A stretch of 50,082 nt of DNA, taken from Acidilobaceae archaeon (lineage in GTDB: Archaea; Thermoproteota; Thermoprotei_A; Sulfolobales; Acidilobaceae). The translations under genes and the position numbers were made by a program. A model generated the notes under the pieces. The model did no database searches. It was given only the letters and a program-made list of their open reading frames with translations, and was not told where the DNA came from. Within the stretch, counting starts at the first letter, position 1. Every line of letters starts with the position of its first letter. The stretch spans positions 4,792-54,873 of the forward strand of contig JALWTO010000032.1 of assembly GCA_027082825.1 (NCBI GenBank), given 5' to 3'. Below, piece by piece: positions 37,667-48,405 of the stretch.

Positions 37667-37737
37667 ATCGGACAACTATTCTTAATAATAAAAGATCTAT
37701 CAATAATAAAGACCGTTTAACAAATGTTTTCTTGACC

Positions 37738-38247
37738 TTATTTAAAAAGATCTAATAGATCTCCAGCAGGTTTTCTATAAAGCCTTAAAGGCTTTATTAT
37801 AAGCTCCAATATGGGATCTCCTTCATTAATTTGCCTATAGCTCATTGGAGGCATCCATCCAGGAATTATTCTTCTTATTTCCTCTAAGCTTACGGGTCTC
37901 GAATAGAGCCTTGGATTTCTGACCTCTATAGCCATTGCCTTTCTTGCACCCTTTATATATCCCCAAGCATCGCGACCAACACCATTTCCTTTGCCACTAG
38001 CTATATTCCAGATAGCCTCAGGAGTTCCTCTATAAACTGTTCCAGCAGTAAACTCCCCAACTATACTTTTTACCTTACCACTAACATAAACTACAATAAG
38101 ACTACCTCCAGAAATAGGACCTCCTCTTATTAGTCTTCTTAGCTCAAACTTCTTTATACCAGCAAATATTGCTCTTGCATACCTCGGCCTTATACTCATT
38201 AAATATATATCCACTTTCAATATTAAACACCATGTTAAAGAAAACAA
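37738..38247 (-). CDS. ASCH/PUA-like domain protein
   Basis: DIYLMSIRPRYARAIFAGIKKFELRR resembles ASCH domain N-termini; start codon uncertain. Confidence 0.7.
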   Translation of the reverse strand: MFSLTWCLILKVDIYLMSIRPRYARAIFAGIKKFELRRLIRGGPISGGSLIVVYVSGKVKSIVGEFTAGTVYRGTPEAIWNIASGKGNGVGRDAWGYIKGARKAMAIEVRNPRLYSRPVSLEEIRRIIPGWMPPMSYRQINEGDPILELIIKPLRLYRKPAGDLLDLFK

Positions 38248-38267
38248 CCATCGGTTTCATTTGAATT

Positions 38268-38903
38268 TCATGATTTTTCAAAAAGCGTCTTTGAGGCTAT
38301 ACTTCTCAATAAAGTTTCATTCTCTTTCACAAAAAGATCAAGGCTGTAATCTATAATTAAAGTAGAATCCTCATTTCTGGCTATTACCCCTCCTGTAATT
38401 TCAGCAGGATTGTCCGAGAGGGTAAGTCTAGCCCCCGAATCATTAAACTTCTCTATTAGAGTTTTGGCTAACTCTCTGTCATCCTCCGAAACCTCTATAA
38501 CAAGCTCTCCTGTTTCTTTACTCTCTTTAGCAAGCTTATTGAATATCTCCTCCATGAAATTCCCGTACCACTCTTCCTTTTTTCTATCCTTAAGCCTCTT
38601 TAAAACAACTTCTATAACCTGATCGATAAGCCTACTTTTCTTCTCGGAAACTCTAGATCTTAACTCAAGGTCTAATCTAGCCTTAAGACTTCTATAACTT
38701 TCCTCAAGCCTTGAATACTCATCTCTCAAACTCTCTAAGAGCTCCTTTATTGTCCTTTCTCTCTTATCTTCAACTATTTCTAGTGCAGTATTCAATGAAT
38801 CGTTAAGAAGCTTCTCTAAGTTCTTTTTAAGGTTCTCAGCCACATTTTTTGCGAGAGCCTCAGGATTTCCTCTAATCCTAACCATATTAACCCCCCTAAC
38901 CAA
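38268..38903 (-). CDS. A/V-type ATP synthase subunit E
   Basis: Long N-terminal helix plus C-terminal LVIEVSEDDRELAKTLIEKF...GGVIARNEDSTLIIDYSLDLFVKENETLLRSIASKTLF. Confidence 0.85.
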   Translation of the reverse strand: MVRGVNMVRIRGNPEALAKNVAENLKKNLEKLLNDSLNTALEIVEDKRERTIKELLESLRDEYSRLEESYRSLKARLDLELRSRVSEKKSRLIDQVIEVVLKRLKDRKKEEWYGNFMEEIFNKLAKESKETGELVIEVSEDDRELAKTLIEKFNDSGARLTLSDNPAEITGGVIARNEDSTLIIDYSLDLFVKENETLLRSIASKTLFEKS

Positions 38904-39273
38904 AACCTAATGCCTTAGCTATTAAGATGTTAATATCTATAGGCTTTGAGGGAGCCTTTCTTGTTGGAAGTACCAATATAGATATCCCTAATTTCTTAGC
39001 CTCACTTCTAACATTCTCTTCATTTTTTATAACATGTTTCATTACTATAGCCAATGCATACTTCCCTTCTTTCGCAATATCTTTTAAATGACCTAGTACC
39101 TCAGACTCATTAGTTGCAATAAGCATCTTAAAACCTAATGCTCTGAAGAGAAGGGAAGATTCCTCATCTCCTATTACCACTCCTCCCTTATAGTTTTCCT
39201 TATAACCTTGAACTCTCTCGTCCACCCTCCAATCTCCCGCTTTGAGAAAAACTAGAAGGTTCCTAATTAACAT
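38896..39273 (-). CDS. A/V-type ATP synthase subunit F
   Basis: GGVVIGDEESSLLFRALGFKMLIATNESEVLGHLKDIAKEGKYALAIVMKHV; overlaps subunit E by 8 nt. Confidence 0.85.
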   Translation of the reverse strand: MLIRNLLVFLKAGDWRVDERVQGYKENYKGGVVIGDEESSLLFRALGFKMLIATNESEVLGHLKDIAKEGKYALAIVMKHVIKNEENVRSEAKKLGISILVLPTRKAPSKPIDINILIAKALGFG

Positions 39274-39402
39274 TGCCTAAGCTGTTAAAGAGGTATTAGC
39301 CAATGCAATTACCAGGGTGACACCAAGCTTTCCACCTCTATCAATAACTTAGATCCTTAGGAAGGGAGTGGGGAGAGAGATTCTCTGCTGATTCTAACAA
39401 AG

Positions 39403-42400
39403 GTGATGACTTTGATAGTGCCAAAATATAAATGGAGCTGTCCAAACTGTGGAGGCACTATAAGTGCTGACAGACTTGAAAAAGGCCTCCCTTGTAGCAA
39501 TTGTCTACCAAACATACCAAAGGATATCAATATAAAAAACATTACAAAGGTTCTTGCCTCAAGAGGTAAGCTTAAAGGATATGCCTGGCTTTATCAATTG
39601 AATATTGACTACGAAGACTTTGAAAGGTTTTTTCTCGAAAAAACTGGCTATAGACTATGGAGCGCTCAGAGAGGATGGGCTAGAAGGCTTTTAATGTTAG
39701 AAAGCCTAGAAATAGTTGCTCCTACTGGAGTTGGAAAAACTACCCTTCTATCCGCATACGCTACATATATGGCTGAAAAGAGGAAATGGAATATCCTGTA
39801 TCTAGTTCCCACAGAAAATTTAGTAAAACAAACCTCTGAGAGAATAAAATCCATGTCATCGACAGAAAAAATATTGATTTCTTATAGATCCAGTATAACT
39901 AAGAACAAAAGAGAGGAGGTTTTAAAAAGAATAGAAAACAAAAACTTCAAGATTCTCGTCATAACCACTGGATTTCTTCAGAGACACTTTGAGATTCTGA
40001 AAAAGATTTCTCCTTTTGAACTAATAATAGTTGATGATGTTGACAGTTTACTGAGACAAAGCAGAAACATTGAGAGAATATTGATGCTCATGGGCTATAA
40101 TAAGGAAACCATAGAAACTGCACTTGAACTGGTAGATACAAAGCAGAAACTCTTTAGATCCCTTGCATTAGGATTGGAATCTAAGACAGAAAGTCTGCAA
40201 AAGAGGGTTACAGAGCTTGAATCCAAACTAAGAATTCTTGCTCCAGCACCTCAAGGCCAGCTTGTCATAGCCTCCGCAACAGGAAGACCCAAAGGAATTA
40301 GACATTTAGTTTTTAGGGAGCTCCTAGGTTTCGAGATAGGAGGTACTACAGATTATATGAGGAATGTTATTGACTCATTCATAATAACAGACAATGTCAT
40401 AAAAGAAGCTGTTAACGTTGTTCATAAAATCGGTAAAGGAGGTATAATATTTGTAAGCCAATCATTTGGGAAATCTCTTGCAAAAATACTTGTAAAGAAA
40501 CTCCAGGACAACGGTATTAAGGCAAGAACTGCACTTGCAGGTTCAAGAAAGGCTGTCGAACTTCTGGCAACCGGAAAGGTAGATGTTATCGTAGGTGTTG
40601 CTAGTAGATATGGGGTGATAGTTAGAGGACTTGACCTACCTGAGGTTATAAAATATGCCATATTTGTAGGAGTTCCTTCTAGAAAGATGCAACTTGAAGA
40701 AACTCTTCTTCATCCAAAAAGACTTCTGAGAACCTTACTTTATTTAAAGGACAGGGGAATTAAGTGGGCCTCAGAGGCCTCCAAAGAACTTTCTAAGAAA
40801 TTAGAGAAAGTTCCTGAAAGTGTTCTTGTAATATCTGCTATCAAAGGAAAGCTGAAGGCTGAAGGCCTATTGAAAGACCTTGCCGAAATTACCAAAAAAT
40901 ATTCTGAAATGGCCATTTTAGAACTAAAAAATATTCTTGACATTAAAAAAGTCATAAAAATTGGAACATTGGTATTGGTCAAGGAAAATGAAAACTACTA
41001 TTCTTACATAATAGATGCTCCAACATATCTTCAGGCAAGTGGAAGAACCTCAAGACTTCTAAATGGAGTTATGACTTTGGGGCTTTCCATAGTTATAGAC
41101 AAATATATCGAGAACATAAACTCTTTAAATGAAAAATTATCATGGTTAACTAAATCAAACTTCGAAAACTTTTATGACCTGCATCTAAATAAAGTTAAGA
41201 AAAAACTTGAAGAATCTCGAAAGGGATCTGGAAGGAAAGTCGATGTAAAAACGATACTCCTGATAGTCGAAAGTCCAACCAAAGCAAAGACAATAGCTTG
41301 GTTCTGGGGAAGACCGTCAAGGAGAAGATTTGGTAGAATAGTTGCCTATGAGACTAGCGTATTTGACGAGGACGAAAATATCATCTATTTAATAACTACT
41401 GTTGCAAGTCGTGGACATATCTATGATTTAGCCATCGATAAAGACGATAGCAGGTTTGGTGTTGAATATAGAGAAGGAATCTATGAGCCTATATACACAA
41501 CAATAAAGAGATGTCTTAAATGCGGCTACCAGTTTACTGATGAAAGCTCACACTGTCCAAGATGTGGTAGCGAAGCCATTTTAGATACAAAAAGTATAAT
41601 TGATATCCTTAGAAAGTTGGCCTTTGAGGTTGACGAAGTAGTTGTAGCTACAGACCCTGATAGAGAAGGCGAGAAGATAGGTTGGGATATAGCACTCACA
41701 ATAAAACCTTATAATCCCCAAGTTTCCAGAGCAAAATTCCATGAAGTGACTCCTCATGCTGTTTTAGAGGCTATAAGAAACAGAGAAACCTTCAACAAGA
41801 AAATAATAAATGCTCAGATAGTCAGAAGAATAGAGGATCGATGGATAGGCTTTAGTCTAAGTGGACATATCAAAGATTTGTATAAAAAAATTTGGTTGGG
41901 TGCCGGAAGAGTCCAAACACCAGTTCTTGGTTGGATTATAAACAAGTTTGATGAATGGAAAAAGAATAGAGGATATCTTATCCTTGTAACTTTAGATAAT
42001 GGAAAAAAGTTAAAGTTTTTCACAGAAGAGAAAATAAAGCTTGAAGAAAAAGACATACTTAGCGTTAAAGTTATTGATGTTAAAAACAGGGAGGAAATCC
42101 TAAAGCCTCTTCCTCCCTTTACAACAGACTCTTTGCTCTTTGAGGCACAAAAGATACTAGGACTTCCTTCATGGATTACAATGAAACTTGCTCAAGAACT
42201 CTTTGAAAGCGGCCTAATAACCTATCATAGAACAGATTCTATTAGAGTTTCACCAGCAGGAATTTCTATAGCTAAGATCTATCTCGAGAAGAGGGGCCTA
42301 GAACCACTATATGAAGGAAGAAGCTGGAGCGAGGATGGAGCCCATGAAGCCATAAGACCTACAAGACCGTTAGATGTTGAAGAACTTAATAGAGCCATAC

Positions 42401-43050
42401 TTGAGGGCTCACTTAAGATACCTATAAAGCTTTCTGGCTTTCATCTAAAACTATATGATTTGATATTCAGAAGGTTTATAGCTAGTCAAATGACCCAAGC
42501 CAAGGTAATAACTGTCTCAGTCGCTTTTGAGCTCAGAGGACTTATAAATAATATTGAGAGACCTGCAAAAATTCTCGAGAAGGGATTTACAGAAATATAT
42601 GATCCTGGAATTCAGCCTTGGCTTTATGAACTCAGAAAGGGACAAAAATTTAAGATAGAGTCAATCAAGATAATTAGAGCGAGCCGGACAAGACTCTTAA
42701 CTTCAGGGGATGTTGTCAGGCTTATGAGAGAAAATGGTATAGGAAGACCAAGTACCTACTCTAAAATAATTAAATCTAACATTAGACATGGCTATGTTAT
42801 AGTAAGTAAGAAGAGAGGATATCTGATACCAACAAAAATGGGTATTGAGATCTACAACCATCTAACAACAAACTTCCCTGACATAGTCTCTGTCGAAACA
42901 ACAAGAAGACTTGAGAATGATCTCGATAGAATAGAGAAAGGAAAAGCATCACCCTTAGAGGTCCTTGACAAAGTGTGGAAGTATTTAGAAAAAATGAATC
43001 TTGTTAGTGAGTATGAGATCTCAAGAAATGAAAATGAGGCATTGGCATGA
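39403..43050 (+). CDS. rgy: Reverse gyrase
   Basis: N-terminal Zn finger CPNCGG...CSNC; helicase APTGVGKTTLLSAY; topoisomerase IA LLIVESPTKAKTIAWFWG, VATDPDREGEKIGWDIA, active site GLITYHRTDSIRVSPAG; internal C4 finger CLKCG...CPRCG. Confidence 0.98.
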   Translation: MMTLIVPKYKWSCPNCGGTISADRLEKGLPCSNCLPNIPKDINIKNITKVLASRGKLKGYAWLYQLNIDYEDFERFFLEKTGYRLWSAQRGWARRLLMLESLEIVAPTGVGKTTLLSAYATYMAEKRKWNILYLVPTENLVKQTSERIKSMSSTEKILISYRSSITKNKREEVLKRIENKNFKILVITTGFLQRHFEILKKISPFELIIVDDVDSLLRQSRNIERILMLMGYNKETIETALELVDTKQKLFRSLALGLESKTESLQKRVTELESKLRILAPAPQGQLVIASATGRPKGIRHLVFRELLGFEIGGTTDYMRNVIDSFIITDNVIKEAVNVVHKIGKGGIIFVSQSFGKSLAKILVKKLQDNGIKARTALAGSRKAVELLATGKVDVIVGVASRYGVIVRGLDLPEVIKYAIFVGVPSRKMQLEETLLHPKRLLRTLLYLKDRGIKWASEASKELSKKLEKVPESVLVISAIKGKLKAEGLLKDLAEITKKYSEMAILELKNILDIKKVIKIGTLVLVKENENYYSYIIDAPTYLQASGRTSRLLNGVMTLGLSIVIDKYIENINSLNEKLSWLTKSNFENFYDLHLNKVKKKLEESRKGSGRKVDVKTILLIVESPTKAKTIAWFWGRPSRRRFGRIVAYETSVFDEDENIIYLITTVASRGHIYDLAIDKDDSRFGVEYREGIYEPIYTTIKRCLKCGYQFTDESSHCPRCGSEAILDTKSIIDILRKLAFEVDEVVVATDPDREGEKIGWDIALTIKPYNPQVSRAKFHEVTPHAVLEAIRNRETFNKKIINAQIVRRIEDRWIGFSLSGHIKDLYKKIWLGAGRVQTPVLGWIINKFDEWKKNRGYLILVTLDNGKKLKFFTEEKIKLEEKDILSVKVIDVKNREEILKPLPPFTTDSLLFEAQKILGLPSWITMKLAQELFESGLITYHRTDSIRVSPAGISIAKIYLEKRGLEPLYEGRSWSEDGAHEAIRPTRPLDVEELNRAILEGSLKIPIKLSGFHLKLYDLIFRRFIASQMTQAKVITVSVAFELRGLINNIERPAKILEKGFTEIYDPGIQPWLYELRKGQKFKIESIKIIRASRTRLLTSGDVVRLMRENGIGRPSTYSKIIKSNIRHGYVIVSKKRGYLIPTKMGIEIYNHLTTNFPDIVSVETTRRLENDLDRIEKGKASPLEVLDKVWKYLEKMNLVSEYEISRNENEALA

Positions 43051-43051
43051 A

Positions 43052-43537
43052 TTATCTTAAATGCTTATATTTCTCTACCTGAAGAGGCCTAAATTCTCTT
43101 TTTGTAAAGAAGTCATCTGCTATTACATTGCCAGCTGGATAAGAAACTATAAGCATCTCAATGCCTTTTTCCTTAGCTATCTCCTCAAGTTTTCGTAAAA
43201 GAAGCCTTCCTAAACCTTTTCTACGATACCTTGGATCTACATATATATCGGTTATCAAGAGAGCCCTTCTAGGTTTATAGAAGAGCCTATCTACTGACTG
43301 AGCCCTCACAATACCCACTATACTTTTAGTATTCTCGTCATCAGCAACAAGAATTATTGTATCAGGATTAGCAAGAGAATTATTAATATAATCTCTTACT
43401 ACATCTTCTAAGTCCTCTACAGTTGTATAATGAGGATCTAACTCCGAGTTAAGATCTTTGAGTCTAGTTACCAGCTTAACTAGAAATTCTAAGTCATTTT
43501 CATTGGCTAACCTCACAAGGAATCTCATTACAATCAC
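43052..43537 (-). CDS. GNAT family N-acetyltransferase
   Basis: LITDIYVDPRYRRKGLGRLLLRKLEEIAKEKGIEMLIVSY. Confidence 0.9.
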   Translation of the reverse strand: MIVMRFLVRLANENDLEFLVKLVTRLKDLNSELDPHYTTVEDLEDVVRDYINNSLANPDTIILVADDENTKSIVGIVRAQSVDRLFYKPRRALLITDIYVDPRYRRKGLGRLLLRKLEEIAKEKGIEMLIVSYPAGNVIADDFFTKREFRPLQVEKYKHLR

Positions 43538-44016
43538 ACCTCTCTTATATAGGTACTGAGATATTTCCTAAATCCCTGTTTCTTATAGAAATTATCAGCT
43601 ATAGTGTTTAAGCTCGGAAATTCTGCTGCTAATATCTTAGCATTTATCCTTTCTAGAACCTTATTGACCTCTTCTATAAGTCTTCTTGCAGTTCCTCTTC
43701 TTCTATAACCTGGCATAACATAAAGTTCTTTGATTGCAACAACCTTATCATTCTCTAAGAACGGATTTATTGATATCTCAGCTCTGAGAAAACCAATAAC
43801 CTTTCCTTCAATCTCGGCTAAATATAAGATATCTCCAGAGCTTAATCTATCCTTAAGTATACTTTTTACATAATCCAAACTAAGATCTTTGGTGCTCCAA
43901 GCGGGATCAAATTCCTCATTAAATCTATAGAACCTTATGACTAAAGGAGCTACTTTTTCAAGATCCTCAGTCCCAACTTCCCTGACAACTATTCCGGGCT
44001 CATACATGACAATCAC
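43534..44016 (-). CDS. GNAT family N-acetyltransferase (paralog of neighbour)
   Basis: [40 protein letters not shown]; 4-nt overlaps with both neighbours. Confidence 0.9.
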   Translation of the reverse strand: MIVMYEPGIVVREVGTEDLEKVAPLVIRFYRFNEEFDPAWSTKDLSLDYVKSILKDRLSSGDILYLAEIEGKVIGFLRAEISINPFLENDKVVAIKELYVMPGYRRRGTARRLIEEVNKVLERINAKILAAEFPSLNTIADNFYKKQGFRKYLSTYIREV

Positions 44017-45386
44017 CTCAACCTGTTTTCATCATAATCAACCGGAGGCTTAGATATAAGACCTGTTTCCCATAGCTTCAGATACTTTTCCCTAACCTTT
44101 CCAATTATTTTTTTGGCCCTTTCTAATTCTTCGTCATATGTAGTTGGTCTTCTTGCAAGCCCATGTTCTACAGCCTTAACTGCAACCGCCGCAGCTACTC
44201 TAGGAAAGACCTCCCATTCCTCCATTGTAGGTAGTATATAATCCTCATGAATACCCTTAATCCTTGCAAACTCTGCCACGGCCTCTGCAGCGGCTATTGC
44301 CATATCATCTACTATTGATTTTGCTCTTACATCAAGAACCCCTCTAAACATTGCCGGAAATATTAAGCTATTATTGACCTGATTTGGAAAGTCACTTCTT
44401 CCAGTGGCGACTATCTTTGCTCCGGCCTCCTTGGCTTCCCAAGGCCATATTTCCGGAACAGGATTCGCTTCAGCAAAGACTATAGCGTCTTTTGCCATCT
44501 TGGCTACCCACTCCTTCTTTATAGTCCCTGGTCCTGGTTTACTCGCAGCCACAACAACATCTGCTCCCTCAAGAGCTCCAGCTGGTCCAGTCCCTGGCTT
44601 TAGCCCAGCCCCCTTTGTTTCAATAGCTATCTTATATTTCCATGGATGATTTATCATTAACTTATCTATATCCTCTCTATCAGGATGAAGAACTCCTTTA
44701 CTATCAAGCACAGCTATATTCTCTGCAGGAACTCCATAAGATCTTAAAATCCTATAAAGTGCTATATTAGCCGCTCCAGCACCAAAAAGAATAATCTTTG
44801 ACTTTCTTAGATTCCTTTTTGTCAATATAGATGCATTTATGAGCCCAGCTAATGTAACTGATGCTGTACCTTGCTGATCATCATGCCATACTGGTATTGA
44901 AAGCCTCTTTCTTGCCTCCTCTAATATATGGAAACACTTTGGACTTTCAATATCCTCAAGGTTTATTCCTCCAAAGCTGGGCTCTATGAGTTCTAGAAGT
45001 TCTAAGAACTTCTCAGGGTCTCTAGCTCTATGCACCAAAGGTATTGCATCTACACCACCTAAAAATTTGAATATCAACGCCTTACCTTCCATCACAGGAT
45101 AGGCTGCTTCTGGACCTACCTTTCCCAGACCTAGAACCCTAGTTCCATCGCTCACAACGGCTATCATATTCCAACGACTTGTATATTCAAAACTTCTATC
45201 TGGCTCTTTACTTATCTGTCTACTAGGCTCTGCAACTCCTGGAGTATACCATATAGCGAAATCGTTAAGACGTCTTACAGGGACTTTAGGAATAGTCTCT
45301 ATCTTTCCCTCATAGAATTCATGTAATTTTAAGCTAAGCGAATACCAATCCACTCCTTTTTTCTCAGACAAAACTAGCACCCTCAT
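44013..45386 (-). CDS. NAD(P)-dependent malic enzyme
   Basis: [88 protein letters not shown]. Confidence 0.95.
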   Translation of the reverse strand: MRVLVLSEKKGVDWYSLSLKLHEFYEGKIETIPKVPVRRLNDFAIWYTPGVAEPSRQISKEPDRSFEYTSRWNMIAVVSDGTRVLGLGKVGPEAAYPVMEGKALIFKFLGGVDAIPLVHRARDPEKFLELLELIEPSFGGINLEDIESPKCFHILEEARKRLSIPVWHDDQQGTASVTLAGLINASILTKRNLRKSKIILFGAGAANIALYRILRSYGVPAENIAVLDSKGVLHPDREDIDKLMINHPWKYKIAIETKGAGLKPGTGPAGALEGADVVVAASKPGPGTIKKEWVAKMAKDAIVFAEANPVPEIWPWEAKEAGAKIVATGRSDFPNQVNNSLIFPAMFRGVLDVRAKSIVDDMAIAAAEAVAEFARIKGIHEDYILPTMEEWEVFPRVAAAVAVKAVEHGLARRPTTYDEELERAKKIIGKVREKYLKLWETGLISKPPVDYDENRLR

Positions 45387-45601
45387 ACCTGCTTGGCGAT
45401 ATAAAATGTGTATTGTAGAAACAATATTTGTTTTGCGTACGATAAAAAGATAGAAAAATAAATAAGTTAGATATTAAATTTAAAAATTTTCATCAATTAT
45501 CAAAACTTAAAAACAAATAGAAAGACTGTAAATAATAACAATGATAACACCTTTATATGTCTACCGTTTCTAAGTGACATGACTTGAGGAGGTTACAAAC
45601 A

Positions 45602-47434
45602 TTGAAAGGACTCCATGGAAAGATTCTTTGGATTGATTTGACAAAAAAAGAAGTTAAGAGTATCGAATATGCGAAAGAATGGGCAAGAGACTACATAGGC
45701 GGGAGAGGTCTTGCAATCAGAATTTTATGGGAATATCTTCCTGAGAAGACGGATCCTCTAGGTCCGGAAAATCTTTTGATTCTCGCTGTGGGACCTCTTA
45801 CTGGTCTGCCTTTACCAAGTAGTGGAAAGCTCATCGTTGCAGCTAAAAGCCCACTTACTGGAGGATATGGCGATGGAAATGTTGGTACTATAGCTGCCTT
45901 AGAGCTTAGAAAAAGCGGCCATGATGCCATAGTAATAAAGGGAAAGGCTAAAAGACCGACGATACTTTACATAGAAGATAATAAAGTTGATTTCCTTGAT
46001 GCAGAACATCTTTGGGGGTTAGATACCTGGGCTACTGAGAGAAAACTTAGAGACGAGTTTGGAAAAATGGCAGGTATTTTAGAGATAGGCCCAGCTGGTG
46101 AGAATCTCGTTCGTTTTTCTACAATAATAAGCCAGGAAGGTAGAAGTGGCGGAAGACCTGGAATAGGAGCAGTCATGGGTTCTAAAAAGCTAAAGGCTAT
46201 AATAGTAAGGGGTACCAAAGATTATAACCTATATAATGAAAATGAACTCAGAAAAGTTGGTATCCAAGCATATAAGGATGTCGTTAACAGCAAGAACTAC
46301 AAGTTCTGGATGAGAGAAGGAACCATGGCTACTGTGGATTGGTCGCAGGAGAACAGCGTACTGCCAACATACAACTTTAGAGAAGGGATATTCGACAACT
46401 ATAAGGACATAGATGGACTCAAGATGGAAGAACTTAAGGTGCTACAAAGAGGCTGTCCTAACTGTAACATGACCTGTGGTAATGTAGTTAGAGATCTTGA
46501 AGGAGAGCTTAGTGAACTAGACTATGAGAACGTTGCAATGTTAGGAAGTAATATAGGCTTAGGAGATCTCTCGAAGGTAGCGGTACTCAACAGACTTGCT
46601 GATATGTACGGCATGGACACAATAAGTTTAGGCAGCATTCTTGCCTTTGCAACTGAAGCTAGTGAAAAAGGTTTAATAGAAGAAAAAATAGAATGGGGAG
46701 ACTATAGCAAGTATAAAGACCTTGTAGTTGACATTGCGTTGAGAAGAAATGAACTTGGATTGGTCCTAGCCGAAGGTACAAAAAGAGCGGCAGAAAAAAT
46801 TGGAGGAGGTTCAAAGGACTGGGCTATGAACGTAAAAGGTCTTGAGATAAGTGCTTATGACTGTCATGCAGCACCAGGTATGGCTCTAGCTTATGCAACC
46901 AGTTCAATAGGAGCTCATCATAAAGATGCATGGGTAATAAGCTGGGAAGTACAGACAGACAGATTTGCGTATTCTAAGGACAAAGCTATGAAAGTAGTAG
47001 AGCTTCAAAGAATAAGAGGAGGCTTATTTGAGAGCTTTACTACGTGCAGGTTACCCTGGGTTGAGCTAGGGCTTAACTTGGATTATTATCCGCAATTACT
47101 TTACCTCGCAACAGGGATCAGATATAGCTGGGACGAACTATGGAATGTCGCCGATAGAATCTATTCATTGATAAGGGCTTTCTGGATAAGAGAGTCCGAA
47201 GGATGGAATAGACAAAGAGATCTACCTCCAGCAAGATGGTTTAAAGAACCCTTATCAAGAGGTCCTCTTGCTGGTAAAAAACTTGACATAGAAGGTTTCA
47301 ATAATCTTTTGAATTACTATTACAATATCAGAGGATGGGACAAAAGAGGAGTACCAAGAAAAAGCACACTAGAAAAACTAGGTTTGAATTTTGTTATAGA
47401 GAAACTTGATAACATAATAGGACTTAATCAATAA
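45602..47434 (+). CDS. Aldehyde:ferredoxin oxidoreductase family (tungsten-pterin), second copy
   Basis: DYIGGRGLAIRILWEYLPEKTDPLGPENLLILAVGPLTG, GCPNCNMTCGNVV (CxxCxxxC), FTTCRLPW. SD GAGGAGG then TTG at 45602. Confidence 0.94.
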   Translation: MKGLHGKILWIDLTKKEVKSIEYAKEWARDYIGGRGLAIRILWEYLPEKTDPLGPENLLILAVGPLTGLPLPSSGKLIVAAKSPLTGGYGDGNVGTIAALELRKSGHDAIVIKGKAKRPTILYIEDNKVDFLDAEHLWGLDTWATERKLRDEFGKMAGILEIGPAGENLVRFSTIISQEGRSGGRPGIGAVMGSKKLKAIIVRGTKDYNLYNENELRKVGIQAYKDVVNSKNYKFWMREGTMATVDWSQENSVLPTYNFREGIFDNYKDIDGLKMEELKVLQRGCPNCNMTCGNVVRDLEGELSELDYENVAMLGSNIGLGDLSKVAVLNRLADMYGMDTISLGSILAFATEASEKGLIEEKIEWGDYSKYKDLVVDIALRRNELGLVLAEGTKRAAEKIGGGSKDWAMNVKGLEISAYDCHAAPGMALAYATSSIGAHHKDAWVISWEVQTDRFAYSKDKAMKVVELQRIRGGLFESFTTCRLPWVELGLNLDYYPQLLYLATGIRYSWDELWNVADRIYSLIRAFWIRESEGWNRQRDLPPARWFKEPLSRGPLAGKKLDIEGFNNLLNYYYNIRGWDKRGVPRKSTLEKLGLNFVIEKLDNIIGLNQ

Positions 47435-47440
47435 TCAAAA

Positions 47441-48379
47441 TCAACTGACTGAAAATCTTTCTTCCTCTTGAAGTATTTTTACAATCTCCTTGTATCTGTT
47501 TCTAACTGTTACCTCAGTAACCCCAGCTACTTGAGCTATCTCTTTCTGAGTTTTCCTGAAACCATGTCTCATTGCTGCCAAATAAACTGCCGCTGCTGCA
47601 AGTCCGCTAGGGTCTTTCCCAGCTGTGAGGCCTCTTCTCTTGGCTTTCCTAACAACCTGAATTGCCTCGGCTGCCAGGTAATCAGGAAGGCCTAATTCGC
47701 TTATTATCCTTGATATAAATTGTTCAGGCTCTATTACAGGTATTCTAAGGTCCAAATCCCTCACAAGAAGCCTATAACATTTGGCACCCTCTCTCTTAGC
47801 CTCAGCCCCCTTTGTTCTTAAAATAGTTGCCATTTCATCAAGTGTACATGGAATTTTCTGCCTTCTGCATGCAGCATAAAGTGCTGCTGCCACGATACTC
47901 TCTATGCTCCTCCCTCTTGTCAAACCTTTATGTGCAGCTTCCCTGTATATTTTTGCTGCATCTTCCTTAACAGAATTGGGGAGTTCTAGAGTTGAAACAA
48001 ACTCGTCGAGAACCCTAAGGGCTTGGTTTATATTCTTTTCAATTCCAGGTTCACTTCTAGCGATTAGGCCTCTTCTAACTCCCTGAAGCATACTTAACCT
48101 ACTTCCAAGACCTCTTATTCTTTTGGCTCCAGTTGCCTTAGGAGGCGTGAGATCAACTCTTGAGCCAAAATCAGGTTTTGCATATGTTAGGGGGTTTCCT
48201 ACTCTAGACCTAGTCTGTTTCTCTTCTGCATTATAAGCTCTCCACTCGGGTTCTTCACCTATAACACCCTCCTCTATAACCTCTCCAGTCTCTTTACAAA
48301 TTTTCATTCCTTTGGCATGATCATATACTATAGAACCTGGTGGACATTCAATTTTCTTCTTCTTTTTCTCCTCGACCAC
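47441..48379 (-). CDS. tfb: Transcription initiation factor B (TFB)
   Basis: Two cyclin-like repeats; ECPPGSIVYDHAKGMKICKETGEVIEEGVIGEEPEWRAYN; C-terminal TEVTVRNRYKEI; GTG start. Confidence 0.97.
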   Translation of the reverse strand: MVEEKKKKKIECPPGSIVYDHAKGMKICKETGEVIEEGVIGEEPEWRAYNAEEKQTRSRVGNPLTYAKPDFGSRVDLTPPKATGAKRIRGLGSRLSMLQGVRRGLIARSEPGIEKNINQALRVLDEFVSTLELPNSVKEDAAKIYREAAHKGLTRGRSIESIVAAALYAACRRQKIPCTLDEMATILRTKGAEAKREGAKCYRLLVRDLDLRIPVIEPEQFISRIISELGLPDYLAAEAIQVVRKAKRRGLTAGKDPSGLAAAAVYLAAMRHGFRKTQKEIAQVAGVTEVTVRNRYKEIVKILQEEERFSVS

Positions 48380-48405
48380 TGTTCAGCCCCCTTTAATTAT
48401 TTTTA

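Noticed and set aside
37442-38247. CopG-like RHH gene near the ASCH-domain gene as a toxin-antitoxin pair
   Set aside because: Genes are convergent on opposite strands with no shared operon, and the ASCH protein resembles a general PUA-like RNA-binding protein.
39290-39358. Short minus-strand frame VIDRGGKLGVTLVIALANTSLTA* upstream of ATPase subunit F, considered as a subunit K remnant or uORF
   Set aside because: No proper start codon or convincing c-subunit motif; too short.
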